Assembly (NCBI GenBank): GCA_002179805.1
Contig: NAVB01000003.1
Location: 62,001-126,000, forward strand
From: Acanthamoeba lenticulata
Taxonomy: Eukaryota > Discosea > Longamoebia > Acanthamoebidae
DNA length: 64,000 bases
Reading direction: 5' to 3'
The position numbers and the translations under genes were made by a program. Of the stretch, positions 36,301 to 47,890 are shown piece after piece. Position 1 is the stretch's first letter. Each line of letters begins with the position of its first letter. Below the pieces are notes generated by a model, which worked only from the letters and a program-made list of their open reading frames with translations, made no database searches and was not told the DNA's origin.

Positions 36301-37497
36301 CCTCGGATGGGAACGAGCAGCAGCAGCAAGCCGGAGCCGCGGAGGGCGTCACCACACTGGAGGACATCGAGCGGCGGTACCACCTGACCATGGCCTACCT
36401 CACCCTCCTCAAGGCCGCCGTCCCGCTCGCCTCCATCGGTGCTTCCCCCCTTCTCTCCCTTGCCTCCCAAACCCCCGCCATCGCTCCTCCCAATCAAGCA
36501 AGCAACCCCCGCCTGCTCACTTTTCGTCGACTTGTGCGTGGCGCTTGCGGTTGGGGGGGGGGGGCTGGTGTGTTCTCTCAGGCCCGAAAGCGTTCGACGT
36601 GTACACGCAGCTGATCGACGCGGGCTTCTTCGACAAGGCCATCACGCTGGCGGTCAAGTATGGGTTCAACCTGGCCACCGTGTTCGAGGTCCTCACCAAG
36701 CGCTGCGTGCTCCTCCAGCAGCACGTCGACTTCTCGCCGTACGCGACGCCTTGTCCTCCCCCATGGATTTTCATTTTCATTTTATTTATTATTTCTTCTC
36801 ATTGTCGACGCTTTCTCTGGTCGCGGCGTGGGGCGGGATGGGCCCACCAGAGACGGGAAGCAGGGCCTCCACTTCGATGAGGACTGGACGGGGGCCGGAA
36901 CCGGCGGGGTGACGAGCGCGTGGCGGATGCTTAAGAAGTACCTCAAGCAGTACGACCCCGTTCACGTGCAGGGCTACCGCCGGGCCGTCGCCCACAAGAT
37001 CCTCGCCCTCGACAACCGCATCAAGCTCCCCAAGTGGCTCGTCGAGTCCTTCAAGGTCGCTGCCCGCTCGGAGCCCCTTTTGTGTTGTTTGTTTGAAAAC
37101 TCACGCTTGCGTCGCACACGCGTGCGACATGACACGACAGAAACACGACGTGGCGACGCTGCTGTATCTGTACCTCAAGTTCGGAGTCTACGATGACGCC
37201 ATCGACCTGCTGGCGGAGGTGCTCGACGAGCGGGAGGAGCGATGGCGAGAGGCGACGACGCCCAACAAGGAGGCGCCCTGCGCCGAGTGGCTGCCCTACA
37301 CGCGCCTGGAGCAGCTGGAGCAGCAGATCCAGGCCGTCGTGAGCGACACCGCTTCGCCGCTCTCCGCCACCGAGCGCAACCGACTGCACGGGGCCCACAA
37401 GCAGCTCCAGGCCAAGCTCGCCCGCTACCTCCAGCACGCCGACGAGCGCACCCTCGCCCTCAAGCGCGAGCTCCAGGCCTCCTCCTCCTCCGCCTGA
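30318..37497 (+). CDS. NUP160: Nucleoporin Nup160 (Nup120), Y-complex
   Basis: An intron-dense gene with more than twenty exons. The first exon is 18 nt (MLYWKE, 30318-30335) and joins VPLQLAEGAVVWRDI. The N-terminal half is a beta-propeller (blade-like VAIGFSNGNIAVVEPYDV, ADNKIR...VWDVQSRALL, LYTVSFIEEENGYIFLKG). The rest is alpha-solenoid (DFIRRLLRSVYATKKLLPSV, YQISRDLFFLLSFVMRLENT, YLLGLSYLDLAQYDRATECF). The C-terminus YLYLKFGVYDDAIDLLAEVL and AEWLPYTRLEQLEQQI is the most recognisable Nup160 signature. The role is structural, in the nuclear pore Y-complex and at kinetochores in animals. Acanthamoeba-type G-runs and poly-C tracts sit in several introns (for example about 36545-36563). Confidence 0.85.
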
Positions 37498-37690
37498 CCT
37501 CCCACAAGGCTTGTTGATGACGACGACGACCTGTGCTGTTTGTTTTTTGAATAGAACGGCCGGATTTGAAGAAGAGAGACAACTCGATTGTTGCGCTATG
37601 CTATGAACATGTTATGAACAATTAAATGCCTTTGCTCTCGTCTCGGTGGCGTCATACCGCATCGAGAGAGCGCGATTCTGCTCACTCCCA

Positions 37691-39879
37691 TCAGAGCGGC
37701 CGCACACACCGCAGCAGCTTGTCCTTCTCGGTGTCTTCTGCCTCGGCTCGTGGCCGGGAGGGCGAGTCCTTCTTTGTCTTCCTGGTGGGGCTCCGTTTTT
37801 CGCTCCTGTTCTTTTGCTTCTTTTGCTTCTCCTTCTTCTCCTTCTTGCTGCTGTCCTCGTCGCTGCTGTCCGGGAGGCCGCGTGCTCTGGAGAGGTCTTC
37901 CTCTTCTTTTTCTGGTGTTGTTGCTGTCCTCCGCGCCGAGGCTGGGCTTCGAAGGCCCAGGCGGCTGCCCTTGCGGGGCTTGGGCGAGGGAGCGAGCGAC
38001 ACGGGCGCCAGTGGGGGCGGCGCACGCCCACCGCCCGATCGCGCCGACGCAGCAGCAGTAGTGATGAGGTCCTGCACGGCTGTGGCGGGCCCGAGAGATG
38101 TGCTTCGTCGGCGTGTTCGCGCTCCCGCCTCGTCGTCAGCCGATGGCTTGGCCGCCTCGTCATCGACGGAGGGCTTGCGCGTGGGGGCGGAGCCGGTCAA
38201 ACCCAGCAGCCCGGAGATGTCGCGCGACATCCTCTTCCAGCGGCCCATCTCCTTTTTCTCCTTCTTCTTCTCCTTCTTCTTCTCCTTCTTTTTGTTGTCG
38301 TCAGACTTGCCCTCCTCTTCTTTTTCTTCCATCAGCTTCTGGGAGGACGGCGCTGTGCAGGAAGTCGACGACGTCAACGAGGAGGCTGACGAGGACCCAG
38401 AGGACGAGATTGAAGATGAAGAGGAAGGAGAAGAAGAGCCAAATGAGAAGGAAAGAAGAGTAGATCGGCGTCTTCCGAGTCCCGACTGCCTGGCCTGCTT
38501 CTTGCGCTGTTTGGCTTCGGCGATCATGCGCTTGCGCTCGAGCTGCTGCTGCTGAACCAGCGCGTCGAGGTCATTCTCGCCCACCTGCCACTCGCTCTGG
38601 AGGCTGTCCCATCCCTTCTCGATCTCGCGCTTGGTCAGCTTGGTGCTCGCCCGGCGCAGCGTTGCCCCGCCCGCTCCGCCTGCCTCGCCGGAGGAGGAGA
38701 ACGGTGAAGAGGAGGAGGATGACCCGCGCCGCAGCAGAAGCGAACCCAATCCGGACGTGTGGGACCGCGCCGAGGACGGGCGCGCCGTATAAGAGCCCGA
38801 CGCCAACGACGACGACGACGACGAGGAGGAGGTCAATGAAGTCGAAGACAACGACGTGAGTGGGCGAATGTGGATTCGTGGCGGAGAATGAGAGGAAGAG
38901 GAAGAGGAGGCCGAGGAGGTGATGCGATCGGGATTGCTGTTGGGGGCGTCAAAAGACGAGCTGAAGGCTGAGATGCTGCATGAGTGCACTCGACTGGGCA
39001 GATGATGCGAGCGCCCCGTCCCCGCGGGCGGCTCCGACGATCGGCATGGCTCGCTCCGCGCAGACGACGGGGCGCTCTCATCATCATCACCGACGGCGCG
39101 CGCGGCAGGAGCAGGAGGAGCAGCGGCAAAGGCCAACTCACCCGCAGAGAGCTGAAGCTCGTCAGCCTCAAAGTGGGCCCACTCAGCATCGTTGGCAGGC
39201 ACGTGGCGGAACCGCTGCTCCACGTACTTGGCGGTGATCCACTCCCTCAGCTCCCTGTCCGTCCGCGCACGCGTCAGTGCCAGCGGCTAGGGCCCAGCAG
39301 GGGGGCGCAGGCGATGGCGAGGCATCAGGTGAGGTGCGCACTCGAAGGAAGAGCGCAGGGAGGGCTTATGGAGGCCGGGCGGCACGTCGCGTTCGAGGAT
39401 GGCGTTGACGACGCGATTGCCGCGCTTCCGCATAGCCTGCAGCTGGAGGTCGGTCCAGGTATCCAGCGTGACCGATCGCACCCGCGACACCGCCGAGCCC
39501 AGCGATCTGGAGGAAGACCTCCCACCATGGGGAGCGCATGATAATGAGCAGAATTCCACTGTGAAACAAAAGATGATGGTCTGGTTTTGTTGCTCACGGG
39601 TGAGGGCGTGCGTCGTAGTGACGGGAAGATGCCGAGGGGGTGTACCGGTGGACGCCCGAACAGCGAATGCAAAAGAAGCAGCCAAAGGTGAGGGAAGCCC
39701 ACTGGGGGTCTGTACGCGCATGCGTTCAGACTCTCTTGCGCGCGAGGAGGATGGAGCGATATGCGAGAGCTGCGAGAGAAAGAGAAATTGGAACCAGGTG
39801 CGCCGCAGTCGCAGCAGGCGTTGTTCCCCGTGCGCGAGAGCAGCATTTTCATCCTCGCGGCGGTGTTGTGAGAGCTCAT
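37691..39879 (-). CDS. SMAP-like ArfGAP with long Ser/Lys-rich tail
   Basis: The start MSSHNTAARMKMLLSRTGNN at 39879 runs into the zinc finger CCDCGAP. After an intron, WASLTFGCFFCIRCSGVHR completes the four cysteines and the arginine finger. The next exon gives SLGSAVSRVRSVTLDTWTD, LQAMRKRGNRVVNAILERD and PPGLHKPS, and the GAP domain closes with LREWITAKYVEQRF. A single exon (about 39220-37691) holds a tail of about 500 residues: Ser-rich, then a coiled, very basic segment (KKKEKKKEKKKEKKE), then Lys/Ser-rich to the stop. The predicted role is Arf GTPase activation. The tail has no recognised domain. Confidence 0.8.
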
Positions 39880-40552
39880 CTAACGGAAACATAACACAGA
39901 TAAGAGGAGCAGAAAAAGCGAACGGAAAGAACGAAGAGGCGTGTGTGCGGTACGGCTCTGGTTTAGGGCGAGCAGAAAGGTGATGTAGTTCGCGGTAGCC
40001 GTTAGCTGTGGTCTTGCGCGCGTGTTCGCCAGGGTGCTTTGGGGGGGCGTGGGGGCGGTCACGCCCAAGCACGAGTGAACCGACATCTCCTGCCTGCGCG
40101 AAGCAAGTGCCGGAGATGCCTGCGAAATCTGCGCCGGCGGCAGGTACCCAAAAAAGGCGGTTTTTTTGAACGCCCCTTCAGCTCCCCACCTCTGGTGGGC
40201 TGCACCTGAAAGCGCAGGTTTAGCTAGTCCACCACCAGAAGGCGCTGGAGTGCTAGGCAGGCCCCTTAGCCTTCTGCTGTTGAGTTGCAGGAGGCTGAAC
40301 ACAACAACCAACAAACTCGGGGACTCCGCTGTCGACACGCATGACAATCGAATTAATTTTTGAAGCCTGGGAGGCCTGGCCCAGAAACTCTCAACCGCGC
40401 CTGGCGACTGCGGGGGACCTGCCCTTGCACACTCGCTCCTCTTCTCCCTCGGGTTACTGGACTTGTGAAAAGAAAGGCATACTAGAAGGGCCCTTTGCGT
40501 CCCTCTACCTTCTCATCTCTTGAATCACAAACCCATCGTAGTCGATATACAC
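39880..40552. promoter_or_regulatory. 673-bp intergenic region upstream of two divergent genes
   Basis: It lies between the ArfGAP and CobW-RasGEF start codons. No coding sequence or RNA gene is supported. It contains a GC-rich hairpin and a nested inverted repeat at 40191-40239 (TCTGGTGG/CCACCAGA outside ACCTG/CAGGT). Confidence 0.5.
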
Positions 40553-43500
40553 ATGCGAACCGCGTCAGTAAGCGGTCGTGCGACGCCAGGGTTCGTCCCA
40601 GTGGCCGTGGTGACGGGCTTCTATGGGTCCGGCAAAACGAGTTTGCTGCACCGTCTCGCAGCCAAGCTCGTTGCTCCCACGGGCTCGCCGCTTTCCATCG
40701 CCCTCCTCTTGCACTCCCTCTCCGAAGGCAAGTCTCTCGTCTCAACACGTCCCTCTTCAGTTTCATTTGCTTCCCTTTTACCTTTTTATAATTTACGTTC
40801 TTTTTTCATCTCTAATCTTCCGCCACCGCAGAGTCGGTGGAGGCGGGTTGGGTGCGAGGACGATTGCGTAATGTCCCAAATGGGCGACTTTGTGTGGAGG
40901 AGGTTGTCGGCAATCGCCCCAACTTGCCTCAGCGCCTCACTGAGGCCCTCTCGCGTTTGGCGCGCAGTAATTTGTATGACTACATCTTCATCGAGCTACT
41001 TGGCGACCAGAATCCCCTTCACATCGCTCAACTTATCACTTCCTCCTCCGACGCACAAGGCACCTCCCTGTCCAGCCTGTTGCAGGTTCGTGTCTCAGCC
41101 GTCCCCTCACCCTTCGCGGCTCCTGCCTCGCCAAGCGCGGCGCCATCCTGAACGCGGCTGTGGCGCGTGCGTGAATGCAGCTGGACGCCGTCATCTGTGT
41201 CGCCGACGCGAGTCGTCTGATCGTCGATGCCAAGTCGCGGCTGGAAATCGTGCGAGCTCAGCTAGCCGCGGCGCAAGTGGTGGTGCTCAACAAGACCGAC
41301 CTGGTCAGCTCCCAAGAACTGAAGAAGGTGGAGACGGCCATGCGCCTCGTGGCCCATAATTCCACCGACGAGCTCGACGCCCGGCTCTACCACGCCACGC
41401 ACGCCGACCTCGCGCCCACGCTGCTCACCAACACGGGCCTCTTCGCGCTCGACCGCGTCATGGCTCTGCCCTCGTGGCCTCAGCAACGTGCGCAGTTCTC
41501 CCCGCTTGGATCCGCCCGCTTATGCATGGTTGTCTCGTGTGTGTACCATGTGGGTGTCGACGCAGCGCACTCACGCTCCACACACACATGCACACAGCTT
41601 GGACGCCGTCCGATCAATTTGGCAAATCGTTCGTGTACCGGGCGCAGCGGCCCTTCCAGCCTGAGCGGCTGTGGAAGGTGGCCTCGTCGAGCATCTCCCA
41701 CCTGAAGGCCGTGGTGCGGGCCAAGGGCATTGTGTGGTTCGTCACGCGCCCCGATCGCTGGGGCTACTGGTCCCAGAACTCGAGCTCGGTCGACATCACG
41801 GGTGGGGAGGACTGGTCCATGGCCAGCGGGCGAGGCAGCAAGCGACAGGAGATTCTTTTCCTCGGTTCGTCAGACCTCCTCCGCTCCGGCGCGTCGTTGT
41901 CAACGCGCTGACCCGACACGCGGTATTGCTCTCTCATCCAGGTGGCCACGATTTGGACGAGGAAGCCATCAGCCGGCTGCTCGACGCGTGCCTGCTCAAG
42001 GACAACGAGGCCACCCCGGAGCGCATGAGCAGCCTGCAGGATCCCTTCCCCGCCTGGGAATCGCTCCCGCCTCCCGCCCCGAGCACGCCAGCCGCCGCGC
42101 CGTCACCGTCGCCAGCGCCCTCGCGCAGTAACCACCCGGGGAGCTCGCTGACGATGCCCCGAGGGCCCAACGCGCTGATGCAGGCCAAGGTCAAGGCCAA
42201 GAAGGCCGAGATGAAGGACTTTGCCGGCGCCATCCGCGAGGCCTCCAAGCAGGTGATCGCCGACTGCCGCGCCCTGGCCGAGTTTGTCGAGCTCCAGTCG
42301 ACCAAGCTCACCTTGGCCGACGAAAACGAGGACGTGGCGGAGCCGGAGGAGGGCGACGGGGAGGTCGAAGCGCAGGTGCTGCAGCTGGCCAAGAATTTGG
42401 CGATGGCGGCCACGACGCTCGACCAAGAGATCACGTCCCACATGGGCGCGCAGCCGCACAACTTTGGCGCCACGCGGGAGAAGAAGATCCTGGACCTCCT
42501 CCAGCAGGTCAAGGACGCCGTCCTCAGCCTGATCAAGGCCTCCAAGCACGTCGTCAGCAACCCGCGCGACTGGATGACCAAGCAAAAGGTCACAAACTCG
42601 CTGCGGGACGTGAGCGTCTCCATCAAAGAGCTCGTCTCACTGGCCGACAGCCTGCACACGTGCGTACTTGCCCGGTCTTTTGTCGCCCCTGGCTGCTAAT
42701 CGTCCTCACCATGATTCTTGTCCGTAACAGGCCACAAAGCGTGGCAGCGGTGGTGAGCGCGAGCAAGGCGGCTGCGAGTGCCCAACAACAGCAGCAGCCG
42801 GTCGACCCGACGTCCCAGTCGGCCGAGGCCCAGGAGACCCCGAAGAAGCTTGCCCTCCCGCTCTCGCGGGCCTCCCTCGTGGCGACGAACACGTGGCCCA
42901 ATCAGGGCCCGCTTGCCGCGCTCGGGTCGCCCATCAACTCGCCGCCGGCTTCGCCCGCTCCCTCGTCTGGTCGCGGCTCGGGTCGTCTCGGCTCTGGTGG
43001 CGAGGCCGGTGCCATTCTGGGTCTGCATCCCTCGACCTGCCCCTGGCCGCCACTTCTTCGTCGTCGTTGTTGACTGACGCCATCGCGGCCTTCTTGTTCT
43101 TCTTGTTCTTCCCACAGGGCCGGAGATGAAGAATGCCATCATCACCGAGACCAAGGCGGCCGGTACGCAGAGCCATGTAGCTCGTTCCCAGGCCGTAACT
43201 GACAAATTGGGGCCCTCTTCCCCCTCCGCCTCACCACCACAGCGCTGGCGCTGACCCTGGTGGACGAAGCTGTCAAGGCGCACTCGTCGCTCAAGTTCGT
43301 GTCGACGTCTCGCGATTGCGTGGCCTGCTGCAAGAACCTCATCCAAATGGGCAACGACTGCGTCGACATCCTCCCTCCCGCCCTCGTACTCGCCGAAGCC
43401 GACTACCCCAGGTTCGTCCCCCCCCCACAATCTCTTCCCCTTCTCTGTCCATCTTCCCTCCCAAGTGCCCGGCAACGGCTAACCAAGCCCTCGCGCAGCC

Positions 43501-46500
43501 AAATCGAGAAGGAGGGCAAGGAGCTGTCGGAGCTGCTCATGGAGTTCGTGACGGCGGGCCGCTCAATTTTCGCACCTGGGGCTGATCCGACACGCGTGGC
43601 CGAGAGCGAGCAGATGTTCCAGGAGATCAAGCGCGGGCTGGCCCAGAAGATCAAGTGTCTCTCCATCTCGATCCTCTCCTCCATCCAGAAGTTCGAGGAC
43701 GGCGAGGCCACCGGCGGCAGCGCCCCCTCGTCTCCTGTCACCGCCGCCGGCGGTGGCAACGGCAACTCGCGGCGCGTGCCGAGCCCCGGGCCCTCGCCTC
43801 TCGCCTCGCGCTCCTCCTCGGTCTACGCGCCACCCTCTTCCACCACCACCGCCTCGACCACCGCGCATCGATCTCCGTCCTCCTCCTTCTCCACGCCCAC
43901 GCTGCCGTCGTCCTCGTCGCCCAAGCTGCCGCGACCGATGAGCATGCGCGGCCTGAGCGACACCCAGATGGCCACCCCGGCGGACGCCGCGGCCGCCACC
44001 ACGCCTGCCAGCGCTGGCGCCGGCGGCGGTGCCAAGAGCGGCACGGGAACGCTGCGGCTGGCCAACCATCCCAGCTATCAGAAGAACATGGAGGAGCTCG
44101 AGAGTCTGTTCCATCGCGTGGGCATGAACCCCGGCGGAGCGCCGCCGATGCTGCCACCGATGCCGGCCGACGCCACCCTCCGCCGCACCGGTGCGGCGCC
44201 CTCTCCTGCCGACGGCAACGATGCCTCAGCCGGCGGGCGGCCACCGATTCCCGGGCGGGCCGTCAAGACGCCCTCCTCCCACGCTGCCGTACGCTTCGAA
44301 CACTGCTTCCCCTCCCCCGTCTCCCTCTCCGCGCGCTACGATTTCTGCACGTGCGCGGTTATCTGACCTTATAAATCTGTCTATATTTCTGTTTGTTGAT
44401 TGTGGTGCGGGCGGACCTACAGTACCTGCAGAAGTCGGCGTCGGTGCGAGCCATCGCGGGGGCCGAGCAGAGTCTTCCCGGCTCGCCGACGCCGTCGCCC
44501 CAGTCGAGCGACCCAGCGCGCCCGAGCCCCTGGGGCCGGGCGGGCTCCCGCATCTCGCTCCCGGTCAACTTTGCCAAGCAGGAGGGTGCGTCGATCCCCG
44601 CCTTCCGCCCCACCGCTGCCCTCTCACCCGGGCGGGGAGGGGCTGATGATGTGCTGCGCCGCCGAGCAGGCCTGCTCGACGCCATGGAGGCCGAGCACAA
44701 GCAGTCCGCCCGCAACTCCTCTGGTACGCGCCCGTGCAGCAGCCGCACCAATGTACACGGACGTGGCCTAATGGTGCGGTGGGTGTGATGATGGGTGGAT
44801 GGATGGATGGACGGATGGATGCGCAGGCACGGCGATCAGCGAGTTCAGCAAGAAGGTCAAGGAGGAGAACGACTACCTGGAGCGCATGAAGACCATGAAG
44901 TCCTACAGCGAGTGGCGCCAGAACACGATCGCGCGCTCTGCCCACAAGAAAATGCTCAGCCACATGCCCGACGTACGTCTACACATAAGATCTACACACA
45001 TAAGATCCTGTAGACCACGAGCTGTCAGCATGCTGACGTGATGCGGCTGGTGGGGGGGGGCTGGACCAGTTGAACGTGGGGACGCCATCGGAGCAGCAGG
45101 CCAACATCGTGGCCACCTTTGGGGAGACCATCACCTTCTTTGTCGTGTCGGCCAACCACTACGTGCTGCAGGCCCAGGCGCCCGACCTCGATGCGACGGC
45201 CCTTGCCGAGCACGCCGCGGGCCTGGGGGAGAGCGTCGGCGCAGTCGGGCGGCTGCTGAGGAACATCGTGGGCCTGTGCATGGAGGTCAGCGGCAAGCAC
45301 GGGGCGCCTTCCGTGTTCTCCAAGATCCTCAACAACCTGCTCACCACCATCGAGAACATCCCCGCCGCCGGCAAGGGCGACGAGCGCGCCGTCGCTGCCG
45401 CCAACGGTGCGCCCCACTTCACTCTTCTTCCCCTCCCCCCCCCAATGAGGCTCGAGCCGAGAGAATAACCGACGTGTGCGTGCGTGTGGGGGGACGTGGC
45501 GAGCAGGGCACTACCAGACGTGGATTCTGACGCGGATGAACGAGAAGCTGATCTTCGAGCAGTCCAACGGCCTCATGCTGTTCGCGCGGCAGGCCCTGTC
45601 CTCGCTCAAGTCCAACCTGTTCCTGACGGCCAACTGCGGGCCCATCATCCTCTACCTGGCCGCCATCGTGTCCAGCATGTGCAAGAAGATCGTCACCCTG
45701 CTCGACCTCACCGAGACCTCCAAGCTCATCGCCGTCCGCAAGAAGGAGCGCGAGCGCATCGGCTCCCTCAACAGCCACTCCCTCGCTGACGCCGAAGCGA
45801 TGCTGGAGTCGATGAGGGACGACGTGGACATCTGGGAGGAGGAGGCCGAGAACTCGTCCAACTTGCGCCGCGGGTCCTTCCAGGTGGCCTCCGCCAAGGA
45901 CGCCGCCTCGTCGCCGCTCGTGGCGCCCCTCCACTCGGCCGCCGCCGGCAAGAAAGAGTCCGCCCCTTCCCCCCCTTCCCATCCCTTTTGCTTCCCAATC
46001 AATTGCTTGGCCATCAGAGGCCATGGCCCACGCCGGAGAAAAACTGACTGACCGCGGCTACTTGGGGGACGACGACGGTCTGTAGGGAGGGCAACAACAA
46101 GATCATGGCGGGGTCCCTCAACAAGCTGGTCGAGGCCCTCACCTCCGACACGCAGTACGACACGCGGTTCCTCAAGACCTTCATCACCACCTACCAGTCC
46201 TTCACCACCCCGGCCAAGCTCTTTGACAAGCTCCTTCAGCGGCACGCCAGCCTTCCCCCCCCCCGCGTCAGCCGCCCTCTTAACCAGATTCCACGATTTG
46301 GGTTGTATTATATTATATGCTGACGTCAGCAAAATGTTGCTTGGTGCAGGTACAACGTGCGAACGGACCGGGTCGACGCGTCGCGAGTGAAGGCCATCCA
46401 GCTGCGCGTGTGCGTGGTGCTCAAGTACTGGGTGGAGAACCAGTTCTTCGACTTTGACGAGGAGCTCATTCAGCACATCTTCGACTTTGTCGGCGGCACG

Positions 46501-47662
46501 CTCGAGCAGAACAACCCCGACCTCGCCGCCATGGTGGCCAAGGAGCTCCGGAACCGCGTAACGTCCCCGTCATCAGCACCGGCCTCGGGGGACTCATGGT
46601 TTTGGGTTTGGGGGGGGGGCAGATCCTGGAGCGGAAGGACAAGATGAAGACGATGTTCATCAAGCCGCAGGAGCTCGTGGCGCCGCAGGTGTCGAGCGTG
46701 TCGGCGCTCTTCATGAGCATGAAGGCCGAGGAGCTCGCCCGCCAGCTGACCCTCATCGAGTTCGAGATCTACTCCTCCATCTCCGTACGCCTCCCTCTCC
46801 CTTACGTCTGTCGCACGGCCCCGCGGCCGCTCACGCGCGCGTGTGTGGTGCGTGACACGGACACGGACACACACAGGCGTCGGAGCTGCTGGGCCAGTCG
46901 TGGAACAAGGAGTCGCTCCAGCACCGATCGCCCAACGTGATGGCGCTGATCCACCGGGCCAACAAGCTCTCCTTCTGGGTGTCGACGATGATCCTCAACG
47001 AGGACACGCACAAGGCCCGCAAGAAGATCTACGAGAAGTTCATCGACATCTCCGACCAGCTCTTCAAGCTCAAGAACTTCCACACCCTCATGGTTCCCCT
47101 CCTCCCCACTCCCCCAACCAAAACCGTTCTCACCACCGCCCGCCCGCCTGACTCTGCAGAGCATCATCGCGGGCATCAACACGAGTCCGATCTCGCGACT
47201 TCGGGCCACCAAGAAGGACGTCAAGGGGAAGCTCACGAAGGCCTTCCAGCGGCTCGAGGAGATCATGAACCCGCAGGGGTCCTTCAGCAACTACCGCAAC
47301 ATTCTCCACACGTCGTCGCCACCCTGCATCCCCTACCTGTACGCGTCTCTCTTTCCTTCTTCTTTCCCTCTTTTGGGGTCGTATGCTGACACGACGATGG
47401 GGCCGTGGACAGGGGAGTGTACTTGTCCGATCTGACGTTCATGGAAGACGGCAACCCGGACAAGGTGGACAACCTGATCAACGTGGGCAAGCGAGAGCTC
47501 ATCTACCGCGTGATCGAGGAGGTCAACCAGTACCAGGTCACCCCCTACCAGATCCCCGTCAGCGAGCCCATCTACTCCTTCCTCCGCGAGCTGCCCCACC
47601 TCGAGGAGAAGGACCTCTTCGACCTCTCCCTCGTCCGCGAGCCTCGCCGGCCGCAGAACTGA
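40553..47662 (+). CDS. COG0523/CobW-type GTPase fused to a RasGEF
   Basis: The N-terminal part is a CobW/ZNG1-family GTPase: P-loop TGFYGSGKTSLLHRL (about 40612-40655), DYIFIELLG, NKTDL, and a full CobW_C domain (FVYRAQRPFQPERLW, VVRAKGIVWF, AISRLLDACLL, LQDPFPAW). The exon beginning at 41941 then runs without a stop through a Pro/Ser/Ala linker into a helical region (GPNALMQAKVKAKKAEMKDF) to 42658. Later exons (42733 to about 46080) are helical or low-complexity. They lead to a RasGEF-N domain (MAGSLNKLVEALTSDT, RFLKTFITTYQSFT) and a CDC25 domain (ELARQLTLIEFEIYSSI, ANKLSFWVSTMIL, GVYLSDLTFMEDGNPD), ending PRRPQN. I checked frame across eleven junctions from the GTPase into the helical region; the joins onward into RasGEF-N and CDC25 follow domain continuity. 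CobW proteins are metal chaperone GTPases; RasGEFs load GTP on Ras. Confidence 0.82.
40728..40831 (+). other. GC-AG intron in the CobW-RasGEF gene
   Basis: The donor is G|GCAAGT, the canonical GC-type donor, and the acceptor is CCGCAG. Phase 1 on both sides restores HSLSE-ESVEAGW; a GT donor four bases downstream gives the wrong frame. Confidence 0.8.
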
Positions 47663-47890
47663 TCTCTCTCTCTCGTTCATGTACTCTCGTTCTCTCCCCC
47701 CAAACACACACAAAACCAGTACAAAAAACCTTGTTGTTCTACTCGACACGTCGAGGTATCACGCGCCCGCTGAAAACATGGGGGTGAAAAATGTACACAC
47801 ACACCACACAAAAATATGATGCGGCCGCCATCATTCGAATGATGGCTAAACAAAAGAGGTGAGAGAGGGCGCGCAAAGGCTTCGGCCTTG
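47663..47890. terminator. Convergent 3' region, CobW-RasGEF and Furry
   Basis: 228 nt between two converging stop codons, with CT and CA simple-sequence stretches. No gene is seen in it. Confidence 0.4.

Noticed and set aside
40553..42150. Treating the CobW GTPase and the RasGEF as two adjacent genes
   Set aside because: They share one exon with no stop, and downstream exon phases keep the same frame; it remains the main alternative if transcripts disagree.
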